From Olivibacter sp. SDN3 (lineage in GTDB: Bacteria; Bacteroidota; Bacteroidia; Sphingobacteriales; Sphingobacteriaceae): DNA of 64,000 bases. Under the pieces are notes generated by a model that was not told where the DNA came from, made no database searches, and saw only the letters and a list, made by a program, of their open reading frames with translations. Below, piece by piece: positions 20,020-31,070 of the stretch. Positions within the stretch are counted from its first letter, which is position 1; every line of letters begins with the position of its first letter. The translations under genes and the position numbers were made by a program. The stretch lies in assembly GCF_014334135.1 (NCBI RefSeq), contig NZ_CP060497.1:2790001-2854000 (forward strand). The letters are read 5' to 3'.

Positions 20020-20973
20020 ATGGAAACAACATTTGATTTTGAAAAACCTATAGCAGACTTGCTTTTGCAAATTGAGAAGGTGACGCAGGTAGCTGATAAA
20101 ACCAAGGTGGATATGTCTGCCACACTTGCTGAGTTGCAAGTGAAATTGGAAGAAGCTCGCAAAGAGATTTATAGCAATCTGAATGGCTGGCAAAAAGTTC
20201 AGATGTCTCGCCATCCCGATCGTCCACAAACATTGGACTATATCAGTATGATCTGTGAAGATTTTATAGAGCTTCACGGGGATCGCACCGTGCGTGATGA
20301 TAAAGCCATTATTGGGGGGTTGGCTTCTATTAATGGCCGTTCTATAATGATTATAGGTCATCAAAAAGGTAAGAATACAAAAGAACGCCAGTATCGAAAT
20401 TTTGGCATGGCAAATCCAGAAGGTTATCGTAAGGCACTTCGTTTAATGCGTATGGCAGAAAAATTTGGTAAGCCTGTTGTGTGTTTTATTGATACGATGG
20501 GCGCCTACCCGGGGTTAGAGGCAGAGGAAAGGGGGCAGGGGGAAGCTATCGCTCGTAATCTCTTAGAAATGGCTGTACTTAAAGTACCTATAATCTGTAT
20601 TATCGTAGGGGAAGGCGCTTCGGGTGGGGCTTTAGGGATTGGTGTAGGAGATAAGGTTTATATGCTTGAACACACTTGGTATTCTGTGATTTCTCCGGAG
20701 TCCTGCTCATCCATCTTATGGCGTAGCTGGGATTATAAAGAAAAAGCAGCAGAATGTTTGAAGCTTACTTCTGAAAACATGTATAGTAATGGACTTATTG
20801 ACGGAATAATTCCAGAGCCGTTGGGTGGTGCCCATCAAAACCCGGTTCAGATGGGGGAGACAATCAAAGAAAAGTTGTTAAGAGATATTGAAGAATTGGG
20901 TAAAAAGAAAACCGATAAACTGGTTAGTGATCGGATAGAGAAGTTTTGTGCGATGGGTGTAGTTATAGAGTAA
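20020..20973 (+). CDS. accA: Acetyl-CoA carboxylase carboxyltransferase subunit alpha
   Basis: 317 residues, full length. The AccA carboxyltransferase motifs are present: [17 protein letters not shown] near 84, [25 protein letters not shown] near 118 and the oxyanion segment [15 protein letters not shown] near 195. With AccD it transfers the carboxyl group from biotin to acetyl-CoA to make malonyl-CoA for fatty acid synthesis. accD, accB and accC are not in the window. First gene of a plus-strand run with guaA 49 bp downstream. Confidence 0.96.
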   Translation: METTFDFEKPIADLLLQIEKVTQVADKTKVDMSATLAELQVKLEEARKEIYSNLNGWQKVQMSRHPDRPQTLDYISMICEDFIELHGDRTVRDDKAIIGGLASINGRSIMIIGHQKGKNTKERQYRNFGMANPEGYRKALRLMRMAEKFGKPVVCFIDTMGAYPGLEAEERGQGEAIARNLLEMAVLKVPIICIIVGEGASGGALGIGVGDKVYMLEHTWYSVISPESCSSILWRSWDYKEKAAECLKLTSENMYSNGLIDGIIPEPLGGAHQNPVQMGETIKEKLLRDIEELGKKKTDKLVSDRIEKFCAMGVVIE

Positions 20974-21010
20974 TTTTGATTCTGGTAATACAGATTTCAA
21001 AGCAAATACC

Positions 21011-21018
21011 TAACTTTG
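21011..21018 (+). promoter_or_regulatory. Putative -7 promoter element of guaA
   Basis: TAACTTTG is an exact match to the Bacteroidota -7 consensus TANNTTTG, only 4 bases before the guaA ATG at 21023. If used, the transcript would be nearly leaderless. I see no TTTG -33 box at the usual 19-base spacing, which lowers confidence. Confidence 0.4.
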
Positions 21019-21022
21019 GCCC

Positions 21023-22573
21023 ATGCAAGAAAAAATTATTATTCTTGACTTTGGATCGCAGTACACGCAGTTGATAGCTCGCCGGGTCAGAGAGTTGAAC
21101 GTATATTGTGAGATACATCCCTTCAATCATCTTCCCTCATTTGATGAAAACGTAAAGGGTGTTATTTTTTCAGGTAGCCCTTCTTCCGTTCGTCAGACAG
21201 ATGCGCCGCAAATCGATTTTAAACAGCTTCATGGTGAATTTCCTTTGCTCGCGGTTTGTTATGGTGCGCAATATATAGCACAACATTCTGGGGGTGAGGT
21301 GACACCATCGGAAATCAGAGAATATGGTAGGGCGAATCTTTTATTTGTAAATGAAGAGAGTGCACTTTTAAAGAATATTCCACTAGACTCTCAGGTCTGG
21401 ATGTCTCATGGCGACACTATAAAGCATGTGCCGGAGGGGTTTGAGATTATCGCTAGTACAGATAAAGTTCAAGTAGCTGCTTACCATATTAAAAACACAC
21501 AGACTTATGGTATACAATTTCACCCGGAAGTAACCCATACTACCAATGGCAAAACACTTATTGAGAATTTTGTCGTCGATATCTGCGGCTGTAATCAAGA
21601 TTGGACACCGGATACATTTATAGAAACAACAATAGCTGAGTTACGTGAAAAGTTGCAGAGTGATCATGTTATTTTAGCCTTATCTGGAGGAGTTGATTCC
21701 TCTGTTGCTGCAGTACTACTCCATCAGGCAATTGGTAAGAACCTTCATTGTATATTTGTAGATAATGGATTGTTGCGTAAGGACGAGTTCGAGCAAGTGT
21801 TAGATTCATACAAGCATATGGGACTAAATATAAAAGGGATAGATGCTAAAGAACGTTTTTATGGGCAGTTAGAAGGTGTGACTGACCCTGAGCGTAAACG
21901 CAAAATTATCGGTGGCGCGTTTATTGAGGTATTTGATGAAGCAGCGCATGAAGTACAGAAGGAATTACCAGTAGGTGTGGAGGTGAAATGGTTGGGGCAG
22001 GGGACGATATACCCAGATGTTATAGAGTCAGTATCTGTAAAAGGACCATCGGCAACTATAAAATCTCATCACAATGTTGGTGGACTACCAGACTTTATGA
22101 AATTAAAGGTAGTCGAACCGTTAAATACGCTATTTAAGGATGAAGTGCGTAGAGTAGGTGGCGCTTTGGGGATAGATCCATTGATCTTAGGACGCCATCC
22201 ATTCCCTGGCCCAGGATTAGGTATCAGGATTTTAGGGGATATTACCGCTGAAAAAGTAAATATATTACAGCAAGCTGATGATATATATATACGTAATCTG
22301 AGAGAGTCCGGTTGGTATAATAAAGTATGGCAGGCAGGAGCAGTATTTTTACCTGTACAATCTGTTGGGGTCATGGGAGATGAACGGACGTATGAGTACG
22401 TGATCGCTTTACGTGCGGTAGGATCTCTAGACGGAATGACAGCAGATTGGATCCATTTACCATATGAGTTATTGGCTAAAATATCAAATGAAATTATTAA
22501 TCATGTTAAAGGGATAAACCGAGTCGTTTATGATATTAGTTCGAAACCGCCGGCTACCATTGAGTGGGAGTAA
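21023..22573 (+). CDS. guaA: GMP synthase (glutamine-hydrolysing)
   Basis: 516 residues, complete. The class I amidotransferase domain is at about 1-190, with nucleophile Cys in [13 protein letters not shown] near residue 79 and His in [10 protein letters not shown] near 168. The ATP-pyrophosphatase P-loop [15 protein letters not shown] is near 220, and the dimerisation domain has [16 protein letters not shown] and the final KPPATIEWE. It converts XMP to GMP in the cytoplasm. The lipoprotein gene downstream starts inside its last codons. Confidence 0.97.
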   Translation: MQEKIIILDFGSQYTQLIARRVRELNVYCEIHPFNHLPSFDENVKGVIFSGSPSSVRQTDAPQIDFKQLHGEFPLLAVCYGAQYIAQHSGGEVTPSEIREYGRANLLFVNEESALLKNIPLDSQVWMSHGDTIKHVPEGFEIIASTDKVQVAAYHIKNTQTYGIQFHPEVTHTTNGKTLIENFVVDICGCNQDWTPDTFIETTIAELREKLQSDHVILALSGGVDSSVAAVLLHQAIGKNLHCIFVDNGLLRKDEFEQVLDSYKHMGLNIKGIDAKERFYGQLEGVTDPERKRKIIGGAFIEVFDEAAHEVQKELPVGVEVKWLGQGTIYPDVIESVSVKGPSATIKSHHNVGGLPDFMKLKVVEPLNTLFKDEVRRVGGALGIDPLILGRHPFPGPGLGIRILGDITAEKVNILQQADDIYIRNLRESGWYNKVWQAGAVFLPVQSVGVMGDERTYEYVIALRAVGSLDGMTADWIHLPYELLAKISNEIINHVKGINRVVYDISSKPPATIEWE

Positions 22574-23780
22574 TTTAATATTCGCAATATTATTTGCGGG
22601 TTTAATATGGGGGGCATGTTCCCCTAAAGTGCTACGCCCAGGTGGAGGTAAAGATGTAAAAAAACCTTCCAAAGAGAAGGAGGAAGAGAGAAGGGATATA
22701 GAAGAAGAGGTCGAAGCTACAGAAACGTTGAATTTTAATAATATCGCACTTCTTTTGCCCTTTCAGCTAGATAAAGTGATAGACTCGATGCCTAATCGAA
22801 AAGATGTAGAACGATCGAGCCTAGCGCTTGATTTCTATCAGGGATTTAAGTTAGGATTAGACCGCCTAACCTCAGGAGGAGACAACTTTAAACTAAATGT
22901 GTTGGATACCAGAGATAATGCCGGCGAAGCACAGCGTTTAGCGGTAGGGCAGGATGTTAAAGATGCACAACTCGTAGTGGGACCGGTTTTTCCAACAGAA
23001 ATAAATGCTTTTAGCAAAGCTGCCAATCTAAAAGGAAAATTACAGATATCACCTTTAGCGGCTAGTGATCCCTCTCAATATAATATAGGTAATCTAGTTA
23101 CTGTTACTCCACCCATCGAGGTACATGCCCAAGCAATAGCTAAATATATAGCAGCAGAATACAGTGTAGGAGAGCAAATTATTATTGTGGATAACGATGA
23201 TGAAGATAGCAAGAAATTTCTTTTACCTTTGAAGAATACCTTAAATAAATTAAACATTTCTTTTAAAGAGGTAAAGGAAATAGAAGATTTCGAATTGAGT
23301 CTAGCAGTCTCAACAGCTAATATAGTGATTAATGCTTCGACTAATCAGTTTTTTGTAGCACCACTTGTTGCAGAATTATATACCCAGAAAACAGAAAATG
23401 CTTACGATATTTCTTTGGTAGGGCACCCAAATTGGGTTCGTTTAGATTTAGATCCAAATTATTTGTCTACACTGAATACCTGCATTAGTTCGTCTTATTA
23501 TGTAAATGATAATGACGCAGAGGTTAAGAGCTTTAAAAAGCTTTATGGTGATTTATTCAAGGTTATTCCTACAGATTTCGCTTACAAAGGCTATGACGCC
23601 GGATTGTTTTTTGGCCGCTTACTTGCGGAACATCCAGAGGATTACGCGGATCATCTAATAAAAGAAGCCCATGACGGGGTATCTATGGGTTTTGATTTCA
23701 ATTATACCCCGAATGCAGGATATGTTAATCATCACATTCGATTATTAAGGTTTGACGGTGAACGCTACAGACCATTGTAA
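22530..23780 (+). CDS. Periplasmic-binding-protein-fold lipoprotein
   Basis: 416 residues. N-terminal [15 protein letters not shown] is followed by a hydrophobic segment ending IWGAC, a slightly atypical lipobox, so it is probably a lipoprotein. A charged Lys/Glu linker (35-65) leads to a type 1 periplasmic-binding fold (about 70-400: [13 protein letters not shown] ... [15 protein letters not shown] ... LVVGPVFP). Related folds occur in branched-chain amino acid binding proteins and in LppC/LpoA-type activators of penicillin-binding proteins. No ABC transporter genes are nearby, which favours a non-transport role. The ATG overlaps guaA by 44 bp. No closer start keeps the signal sequence intact. 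An rRNA methyltransferase gene follows after 5 bp. Confidence 0.75.
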   Translation: MILVRNRRLPLSGSNLIFAILFAGLIWGACSPKVLRPGGGKDVKKPSKEKEEERRDIEEEVEATETLNFNNIALLLPFQLDKVIDSMPNRKDVERSSLALDFYQGFKLGLDRLTSGGDNFKLNVLDTRDNAGEAQRLAVGQDVKDAQLVVGPVFPTEINAFSKAANLKGKLQISPLAASDPSQYNIGNLVTVTPPIEVHAQAIAKYIAAEYSVGEQIIIVDNDDEDSKKFLLPLKNTLNKLNISFKEVKEIEDFELSLAVSTANIVINASTNQFFVAPLVAELYTQKTENAYDISLVGHPNWVRLDLDPNYLSTLNTCISSSYYVNDNDAEVKSFKKLYGDLFKVIPTDFAYKGYDAGLFFGRLLAEHPEDYADHLIKEAHDGVSMGFDFNYTPNAGYVNHHIRLLRFDGERYRPL

Positions 23781-23785
23781 TCAAG

Positions 23786-24952
23786 ATGAATCCAAAACGT
23801 ATACAACAACAGTTGCGAACTTTTCAAAGGATGTTGGACGCCTATGATGGCAAACAGCCTTTAGCGAGGTTCCTCACACTTTTTTTTAAAGAAAATAAAC
23901 AGATGGGGGCCAATGATAGACGCACGATATCCCATTGGGCCTATAGTTATTACCGCTTAGGCAACGCCTTGTATGATTCTTTGCGGATCGAGCGTTTGAT
24001 GGTAGCAGTTTATCTATGCAATAATGGTAGCGATGTTGTTGCGTATCTAGATCCCACGTTATATCAAACCATTCAGTACTCCTTTGATAAAAAGATTGCA
24101 TTGTTAAGGGACAAATACAAATTCAATGAAGAGGATATCTATCCTTTATTGAGTGAATGCTCGGTAACTATAGATCGATCTGAATTCCTAAAGAGCTTAT
24201 TTCGGCAGCCAGACTTATTTATACGAATTCATAGAAAAGAAAGGGACACGGTATCAGCTGTCTTAGATAGAAACCAAATAACCTATCATGAAGTAGATAG
24301 TTATTGTTTAGCCTTACCCAATGGAACCAGATTGGATAAGATAAGTGATTTGTTCGGTAAATACCAAATTCAAGATTTATCATCACAGCGCACGGCGGTT
24401 TATTTCAATGCCAAATATGGGGAAAAGTGGTGGGATGCTTGTGCTGCATCTGGAGGAAAATCTTTATTGTTACTGGATACCTGTCCTACAATAGAACTGT
24501 TGGTTAGTGATGTAAGACCAAGTATTTTGCGAAATTTAGATGAGCGTTTTGAACAAGCCAATATTCGACAATACAGACGCAAAATAGTAGATTTAACTAA
24601 AGGTACTGCGAACATTTTAGGGAACGAAATGTTTGATGGGATTATATTGGATGCGCCATGTTCGGGATCGGGTACCTGGGGGAGGACACCTGAAATGATG
24701 AAGCATTTTGAGATGACACGTTTGGAATACTTTGTATCATTACAGCGTTCAATTATTTTAAACGTTATAAGACATTTAAAGCTTAATGCACCATTAATAT
24801 ATATAACTTGTTCCGTTTACCGCCGGGAAAACGAAGATCAAGTGGCTTTTCTAGAACAGCAAGGGTTACAGCTCGAACAGATGGAGGTCTTAAAAGGGTA
24901 CGAGAACCGGGCTGACACGATGTTTGTCGCCCGGTTGATAAAAAACAAATAA
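23786..24952 (+). CDS. RsmB/NOP2-type RNA (cytosine-5-) methyltransferase
   Basis: 388 residues. Motif IV DAPCSGSGTWGRTPEM is near 288 and motif VI ITCSVYRRENEDQV near 341; these provide the two catalytic cysteines of Fmu/RsmB/NOP2 5-methylcytosine methyltransferases. An N-terminal NusB-like helical domain covers about 1-130. The likely substrate is 16S rRNA. The SAM-binding region is more diverged than usual (SGGKSLLLLDTCP instead of a clear DxCAAPGGK). It follows the lipoprotein gene by 5 bp and converges on the antiporter gene with a 6-bp gap. Confidence 0.85.
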   Translation: MNPKRIQQQLRTFQRMLDAYDGKQPLARFLTLFFKENKQMGANDRRTISHWAYSYYRLGNALYDSLRIERLMVAVYLCNNGSDVVAYLDPTLYQTIQYSFDKKIALLRDKYKFNEEDIYPLLSECSVTIDRSEFLKSLFRQPDLFIRIHRKERDTVSAVLDRNQITYHEVDSYCLALPNGTRLDKISDLFGKYQIQDLSSQRTAVYFNAKYGEKWWDACAASGGKSLLLLDTCPTIELLVSDVRPSILRNLDERFEQANIRQYRRKIVDLTKGTANILGNEMFDGIILDAPCSGSGTWGRTPEMMKHFEMTRLEYFVSLQRSIILNVIRHLKLNAPLIYITCSVYRRENEDQVAFLEQQGLQLEQMEVLKGYENRADTMFVARLIKNK

Positions 24953-24958
24953 GCTCAA

Positions 24959-26218
24959 TTAAGCAGACTCCGTAGTAGAGGCAATTTGTTTGGCTTTATT
25001 GGTCAACTTGCCAATGGTAAGCCCCTGCACTAAGATAGAAAACAGTACAACATAATAGGTTACTGATAATAATAGCTCCTTATTAAGGTTATTATCGATT
25101 GATAAAGCTAAAGCTACTGAAACACCACCTCGTAACCCTCCCCATACTAATATGGTTATCGTGGCTTTATCGAATTTGGTTTTCATCGGAATAATCTTGA
25201 CAGGAAGCCATATGGATACCAAACGAGCCAACAGAACCATTACGATACTGATTAGGCCTATTAACCAATAATCCCCAATATTGGTGATGATAATAAGTTC
25301 AAATCCGATAATTAGGAATAAGATAGCATTCAGTATCTCGTCGATCAGCTCCCAGAATTTGTCTAGATAATCCTTAGAAACTTCACTCAACGCAAATTTC
25401 CTACCATAATTGCCCACAACTAAACCAGCGGCTACCATTGCTAAAGGGCCTGACATGTGCATACTGCTGGCCACGAGGTGGCCTCCCATCACCACAGCCA
25501 GGGTTATAAGTACTTCGATTTTATAGTTATCAATTTTACCAATAGAACGGGAAGCAGCAAACCCTAATAGTAATCCTAAGGCAACTCCTCCTAAAGCTTC
25601 TTTAATAAGTAACCAGGATATGCTACCAAAAGATAGATCAACATTCTCTCCCCGTGCAAGCTGAAGCATAATGATGAATACGACAACAGCAATACCGTCA
25701 TTAAATAAGGACTCTCCTGCGACCTTGGTTTCCAACGATTTTGGGACCCCAGCTTGTTTTAAAATTCCAAGTACTGCTATCGGATCTGTGGGGGAAATTA
25801 ATGCCCCAAAAAGTAAGCATTGGATTAAGGGGATACCCATATTCAATGCTTGTAAAATATAAAAGAGCATGAAACCTACTGCAAATGTTGATATGATAAC
25901 ACTTACGGTAGAGAAAACAATTACTGGCGCTTTTTGCTCTTTAAGATCATCTAAGCGTATATGGATCGCACCAGCAAAAAGAAGAAAGTTTAGCATCGCC
26001 CCCATAAGCACCTCACTGAAATCAACAGACGAGATAAAAGAAGAAAACTCTTGAAAAATATGTGGAAATATTTTATCGGTCAAGATCAGTCCCAAAGAAA
26101 CTAATAATGCAATTACCATGACTCCAATAGTAGAAGGAAGCCTTAAATAACGTTCATTAATGTAAGCAAAAATGGCAGATAAGACAATTAGGATTGAAAA
26201 TGAGTAGTATAGTTCCAT
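24959..26218 (-). CDS. Cation:proton antiporter (NhaP/CPA1 type)
   Basis: About 419 residues and twelve hydrophobic helices. The frame is open to 26311, but the ATG at 26218 begins directly with the first helix (MELYYSFSILIVLSAIFAYI) and is preferred. CPA1 signatures: the transport-site region LFGALISPTDPIAVLGILK near 135-150, FNDGIAVVVFIIMLQL near 180, and WGGLRGGVSVALAL near the C-terminus. Predicted to exchange Na+ or K+ for protons across the inner membrane. Convergent with the methyltransferase gene (6 bp). Confidence 0.9.
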   Translation of the reverse strand: MELYYSFSILIVLSAIFAYINERYLRLPSTIGVMVIALLVSLGLILTDKIFPHIFQEFSSFISSVDFSEVLMGAMLNFLLFAGAIHIRLDDLKEQKAPVIVFSTVSVIISTFAVGFMLFYILQALNMGIPLIQCLLFGALISPTDPIAVLGILKQAGVPKSLETKVAGESLFNDGIAVVVFIIMLQLARGENVDLSFGSISWLLIKEALGGVALGLLLGFAASRSIGKIDNYKIEVLITLAVVMGGHLVASSMHMSGPLAMVAAGLVVGNYGRKFALSEVSKDYLDKFWELIDEILNAILFLIIGFELIIITNIGDYWLIGLISIVMVLLARLVSIWLPVKIIPMKTKFDKATITILVWGGLRGGVSVALALSIDNNLNKELLLSVTYYVVLFSILVQGLTIGKLTNKAKQIASTTESA

Positions 26219-26347
26219 ATAATATTCTGTATTTTTGTAAATATAAGAATTTAATTGTTTTTCGATATGATGAATTCCGGCAGGAGTAAAACCAGTGCCA
26301 AATGACAGCAATTATATGCAACCATTGTGGGTATAATATCGATTGGT

Positions 26348-26920
26348 CTACAATCCAGTGTTACTTCTAAAAAGCTTTATGGCTATAGCAAGTAAAATAA
26401 CTCCAAATGCTTTGCGTAGTACAGCTAGACCTGTGCGTCCCAATAGTTTTTCGAGCCGATAGGTGTTCTTCAGGACTAAGTAAATAATTCCTATGTTAAT
26501 CAATATACCTACGATGATATTTTGTGTTTGATACTCTGATTTAAGGGATAGGATTGTAGTCATGGTGCCTGCTCCTGCTATCAATGGAAAAGCAAGTGGA
26601 ACAATCGATGCTGTTTCAAATGAGTCATCCTTAAAAAATGTCATCCCCAACACCATTTCCATCGCAATAAAGAAAATAACCAGTGAACCCGCAATGGCGA
26701 ATGATGCTACATCGATTCCTATAAGCTTTAACATGCTCTCTCCTACAAAGAGGAAAGCAATCATGAGTATCATAGCAACAATACTTGCTTTCCCGGATTC
26801 AATTTTCCCTGCTTTTTGGCGAAGATCAATGATGATAGGTATAGACCCTAGGATATCTATGATCGCAAAGAGAATCATGGTGATGGAAGCGATTTCTTTG
26901 AAATTAAAAAACATAGTCAA
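26348..26920 (-). CDS. MarC family integral membrane protein
   Basis: 190 residues with six hydrophobic helices and the MarC pattern (LFAIIDILGSIPIIIDL near 16, FFIAMEMVLGMTFF near 85, PLAFPLIAGAGTMTTIL near 108, then the GRTGLAVLRKAFGVILLAIAIK tail). The transported substrate of MarC proteins is unknown; an earlier link to multiple antibiotic resistance was not upheld. The start could be 26920 or the second Met at 26914. Downstream neighbour is the antiporter gene on the same strand. Confidence 0.9.
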   Translation of the reverse strand: MTMFFNFKEIASITMILFAIIDILGSIPIIIDLRQKAGKIESGKASIVAMILMIAFLFVGESMLKLIGIDVASFAIAGSLVIFFIAMEMVLGMTFFKDDSFETASIVPLAFPLIAGAGTMTTILSLKSEYQTQNIIVGILINIGIIYLVLKNTYRLEKLLGRTGLAVLRKAFGVILLAIAIKLFRSNTGL

Positions 26921-26951
26921 TCGTAAGGTTGATTAGTAAAGGTATCTTTAG

Positions 26952-26983
26952 AAAAGCCCGCCAAAATATTCGACGGGCTTTTT
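26952..26983. terminator. Bidirectional terminator between permease and MarC genes
   Basis: A stem AAAAGCCCG / CGGGCTTTT has a 13-base interior, an A run on the left and five T on the right. It lies just after the stop of the amino acid permease gene (minus strand) and can serve that gene. Confidence 0.75.
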
Positions 26984-26988
26984 GAAAA

Positions 26989-28473
26989 TTATTCAATATC
27001 AGAAGCTCTTTCGGCCTGAAGTTTAGCTTTACTATGGTGTTTGCTATAACAAAAGTAAATAATAACGCCTAATAACATCCAAATACCGAGTCTTTCCCAA
27101 CTTTCAATTGGTAAGGAGGCCATCATCGTTACACAGACTAGTATACCTAATATGGGAACTGTTGGTACGAAAGGTGTCCGGAAAGGACGCTCCAGATTTG
27201 GCTCTTTTTTCCGTAGAATAATGATACCGATGCACACTAGAGAAAAGGCAAATAAGGTGCCTATACTAACCATGTGCCCAAGATCAGAAACCGGAACAAA
27301 ACCGGCAAAAACACTCACGAAAACCATAAATAATAAGTTGGTCTTCCAAGGGGTTTGATTTTTAGACAGGTCTGAAAAGAATTTGGGAAGTAAGCCGTCT
27401 TTACTCATCGTGTAAAACACTCTGCTCTGTCCTAGTAACATGACTAGAATAACAGAAGTATAACCTGTAAGAATAGCGATTATCAAGGCTAAGTTTAAAA
27501 ACGTATATCCTGTTTGAGCAAAGGCGGTAGCTACCGGCTTGGCATCTCCTTTAAAAGCTGTATAATGCTCCAAGCCAGTCATTACATAAGAGAAAAGCAC
27601 ATAAAGCAACGTACATATGATTAAAGAGCCAATGATGCCTATCGGCATCCCTTTTTGTGGATTCTTCGCTTCCTGAGCAGCAGTACTTACGGCATCAAAC
27701 CCGATGAACGCAAAGAAAACTACTCCAGCACCCCGCAAAATACCGCTGATACCAAAATGGCCGAAATCAGGACTTCCAAAAAATTGAAGGAAACCTAATT
27801 CTCCTGCTTTTACAGCTTCTTCCCCAGCATTAGGTGGTATAAAGGGGCTGTGGTTTGCTGGATTAATAAAACTCCATCCCAACGCTATAAAAATCAAAAC
27901 AACAGCAATTTTGATAATAACGAGAATGTTATTCAAAAAAGATGACTCTTGTGTACCTCTAATTAAGAGTAAAGATAGCAAGCAAACGATAACAATAGCT
28001 GGTAAATTGATAAAACCGCCTTCCCAAGGACCATGGAGTAAGCTTGCGGGCAGCTGAATGCCCAGTTCAGCCAAAAATTGTGAAAAATATTGTGACCAAC
28101 TCGCGGCTACAGTTGCCGCGCCTAGGGCGTATTCTAATACCAAATCCCAGCCAATAATCCATGCAATAAATTCACCCATGGTAGCGTAAGAATAAGTGTA
28201 AGCACTTCCCGCTACCGGGATCATAGAAGCGAATTCCGCATAACATAAGCCAGCAAAACCACAACCAATAGCGGCAACAATAAACGAAATGATAACTGCT
28301 GGGCCTGCGTTTTCTGCCGCAGCTATACCGGTAAGTGAAAAGAGGCCAGCACCGATAATTGCGCCAACTCCGAGTGCGACTAGGTTATAGCTTGAAAGTG
28401 TGCGTTTTAATGTGCCTTCGCCACTTGCTTGAGCTTCCTTAATCAGTGAAGGGATAGATTTCTTATAAAACAT
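26989..28473 (-). CDS. APC-superfamily amino acid permease (CAT/YfnA-like)
   Basis: 494 residues, 12-13 helices. The APC helix-1 substrate motif VGAIIGAGLFSLTGIAAAENAGPA is near residue 36. AYTYSYATMGEFIAWIIGWDLVLEY (near 92) and VVFFAFIGFDAVSTAAQEAKNPQKGMPIGI (near 250) are typical of the cationic amino acid transporter group. Predicted proton-coupled amino acid uptake at the inner membrane; the exact amino acid is not readable. Monocistronic, with a terminator 6 bp after the stop. Confidence 0.9.
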   Translation of the reverse strand: MFYKKSIPSLIKEAQASGEGTLKRTLSSYNLVALGVGAIIGAGLFSLTGIAAAENAGPAVIISFIVAAIGCGFAGLCYAEFASMIPVAGSAYTYSYATMGEFIAWIIGWDLVLEYALGAATVAASWSQYFSQFLAELGIQLPASLLHGPWEGGFINLPAIVIVCLLSLLLIRGTQESSFLNNILVIIKIAVVLIFIALGWSFINPANHSPFIPPNAGEEAVKAGELGFLQFFGSPDFGHFGISGILRGAGVVFFAFIGFDAVSTAAQEAKNPQKGMPIGIIGSLIICTLLYVLFSYVMTGLEHYTAFKGDAKPVATAFAQTGYTFLNLALIIAILTGYTSVILVMLLGQSRVFYTMSKDGLLPKFFSDLSKNQTPWKTNLLFMVFVSVFAGFVPVSDLGHMVSIGTLFAFSLVCIGIIILRKKEPNLERPFRTPFVPTVPILGILVCVTMMASLPIESWERLGIWMLLGVIIYFCYSKHHSKAKLQAERASDIE

Positions 28474-28655
28474 AGAAATTTGTTTTTAAAATTGTAGTGG
28501 TTTGATTTGTTTTTCGCGTTAAAACTGTGTGTGATTTCTTTAAAAATAAATGAATTATGTAACGTATTTCATTGCTTTTTTCTCTAAAAAAACATCTTTT
28601 TTAAAAGAATTTCAAACCTACAATTTTTATTTTAAAAATGCAGAACGGACGAGGT

Positions 28656-30893
28656 TTATTTTAGTGTATTTGTGCCGTGTAGTACTATTTCATGATCCGC
28701 CGTTGCATTTTTAGGTGAGCTTTTTAAAAATTCCTGCTGTTTTAATGGTGGGTTTTTTGTTTTTACTATCTCATGTTCACTGAGATTGAGATGAGGAGCT
28801 ATAATTAACGATACAATAGACATTAATTTGATTAAAATGTTCATAGATGGGCCAGAAGTGTCTTTAAAAGGATCACCTACGGTGTCTCCTGTCACGGAAG
28901 CTTTATGAGGCTCCGACTTTTTATAGTATACTTGGCCATTTATCTCCACGCCCTTTTCGAAAGATTTTTTTGCATTATCCCAGGCTCCACCTGCATTCGA
29001 TTGAAACATGCCCATTAACACCCCTGAAACCGTTACTCCAGCTAGTAGTCCTCCAAGTACTTCCGGTCCAAAGCAGAACCCTATAATTACAGGCACAGTC
29101 AACGCGATAGCTCCGGGTAACATCATTTCTCTGATAGAAGCTTTGGTAGATATTTCTACGCATCGACTATATTCGGGCTTGGCCTTATATTCCATAATCC
29201 CCGGTATTTCTTTGAACTGACGACGCACTTCTTGAACCATATCCATTGCAGCTCTGCCAACAGCAGAAATGCATAACGCTGAGAATATAAAAGGGATCAT
29301 TCCACCAATAAATAATCCTGCCAATACATTTGCCTTGTAGATATCAATCCGATCTATTCCGGCGACGCCGACAAAGGCAGCGAATAGTGCTAGGGAGGTG
29401 AGTGCTGCTGATGCAATGGCGAATCCTTTCCCTGTTGCTGCAGTAGTATTGCCTACGGCGTCAAGATTATCTGTTCTGCCCCGTACTTCTTCAGGAAGCT
29501 GGCTCATCTCGGCAATGCCACCAGCGTTATCTGCTATAGGTCCAAAAGCATCTATAGCTAATTGCATAGCGGTTGTGGCCATCATTCCCGCGGCAGCTAT
29601 TGCTACGCCGTATAGCCCAGCAAAATGATACGAACCATAAATACCAGATGCTAATACCAATATGGGTAGTACTGTAGATTCCATACCCACTGCGAGTCCG
29701 GCAATAATGTTAGTGGCGTGGCCTGTAATCGATTGCTGAACAATGGATCGAACAGGTCGTCTAGACATGGCGGTGTAATATTCTGTAATAATACTCATAA
29801 GGGCGCCCACAATAAGTCCTACCAAGATAGCCATATATGTGTCGGTTTTTGAAAATTCAAAACCCCTTATGACCATGTTATCAGGTAATAACCACCGAAC
29901 AGCGAAAAAGGAAGCCACCGCCGTCAATACTATGGATGTCCAGTTACCTAAATTTAATGCATTTTGAACATTACCTTTCTCATTTGAGACCTTAACTAAT
30001 GAAGCGCCAATAATAGAAAATATTAGTCCTAGCCCAGCTATGAGCATGGGGAGTAATATGGGGGCGATCCCTCCAAAGTTATCTTCCGACACAATCTCCC
30101 TCCCTAAAACCATAGTGGCTAATATTGTTGCAACGTAAGACCCAAATAGATCGGCTCCCATGCCTGCAACATCGCCCACATTATCGCCTACATTATCTGC
30201 AATAGTCGCAGGATTACGTACGTCATCTTCAGGTATTCCAGCTTCTACTTTGCCCACTAAGTCGGCACCAACATCAGCGGCTTTTGTGTAAATACCTCCA
30301 CCAACTCGCGCAAATAGTGCAATAGATTCAGCACCTAATGAAAATCCCGCTAACACTTCCAACGCCCTTTCCATCGCCAAACCATTAACATCGCCACCGG
30401 TATTAATCACATATATATTGTAAAATATGATAAATAGTGAGCCTATGCCTAACACTGCAAGACCCGCTACCCCTAACCCCATAACCGTACCCCCGGTGAA
30501 GGAGACTTTTAGTGCTTTTGCCAGGCTTGTTCTGGCTGCTTGCGTAGTGCGTACATTAGCTTTTGTTGCTATATTCATACCTATATATCCGGCAAAGGCA
30601 GAAGTAACAGCACCTATGGCAAAAGAAATTGCAATGACCCAACTTGAAGAGGGACTAAGAGTTCCTGACCATGCTAATAAAACGCCTGCAATAATGACGA
30701 AATAGGAAAGGACTCTCCATTCGGCTTTTAAGAACGCCATAGCACCATTTGCTATGTGTCCTGCTAATTCTTGCATATTAGCATCTCCAGGGTCTTGCTT
30801 GCTAACCCAACTTGATTTAAAAGCCATAACTACGATGCCAACAAGGCCAAATACAGGTATGATGTAGATGAGGTTACTATGTAAAAAATCCAT
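28656..30893 (-). CDS. hppA: Membrane-bound ion-pumping pyrophosphatase
   Basis: 745 residues and about 16 helices. The pyrophosphate-binding acidic motifs are intact: [20 protein letters not shown] and [27 protein letters not shown] (200-250), [19 protein letters not shown] near 460, and [15 protein letters not shown] near 690. It hydrolyses cytoplasmic PPi to pump cations outward. In [10 protein letters not shown] (near residue 480) Ala stands where K+-independent enzymes have Lys, so this belongs to the K+-dependent class, which includes both H+ and Na+ pumps. A hydrophilic tail of ~30 residues follows the last helix. Divergent from the next permease. Confidence 0.95.
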   Translation of the reverse strand: MDFLHSNLIYIIPVFGLVGIVVMAFKSSWVSKQDPGDANMQELAGHIANGAMAFLKAEWRVLSYFVIIAGVLLAWSGTLSPSSSWVIAISFAIGAVTSAFAGYIGMNIATKANVRTTQAARTSLAKALKVSFTGGTVMGLGVAGLAVLGIGSLFIIFYNIYVINTGGDVNGLAMERALEVLAGFSLGAESIALFARVGGGIYTKAADVGADLVGKVEAGIPEDDVRNPATIADNVGDNVGDVAGMGADLFGSYVATILATMVLGREIVSEDNFGGIAPILLPMLIAGLGLIFSIIGASLVKVSNEKGNVQNALNLGNWTSIVLTAVASFFAVRWLLPDNMVIRGFEFSKTDTYMAILVGLIVGALMSIITEYYTAMSRRPVRSIVQQSITGHATNIIAGLAVGMESTVLPILVLASGIYGSYHFAGLYGVAIAAAGMMATTAMQLAIDAFGPIADNAGGIAEMSQLPEEVRGRTDNLDAVGNTTAATGKGFAIASAALTSLALFAAFVGVAGIDRIDIYKANVLAGLFIGGMIPFIFSALCISAVGRAAMDMVQEVRRQFKEIPGIMEYKAKPEYSRCVEISTKASIREMMLPGAIALTVPVIIGFCFGPEVLGGLLAGVTVSGVLMGMFQSNAGGAWDNAKKSFEKGVEINGQVYYKKSEPHKASVTGDTVGDPFKDTSGPSMNILIKLMSIVSLIIAPHLNLSEHEIVKTKNPPLKQQEFLKSSPKNATADHEIVLHGTNTLK

Positions 30894-31070
30894 AATTTTA
30901 ATTGGTTATATTTTTTTGTATAAATGGTTACCGCCGAAAATAAAGAGGGTTCTTGATATAATCAAATTTATTTGACCGAAAATATTAAATTTCTTTTCAT
31001 TAACAGGCTGGCAGTGTTTTTTGTGATATTTTATATACATTCGTCTAAACTAAATGGAAGACGTTATTTT

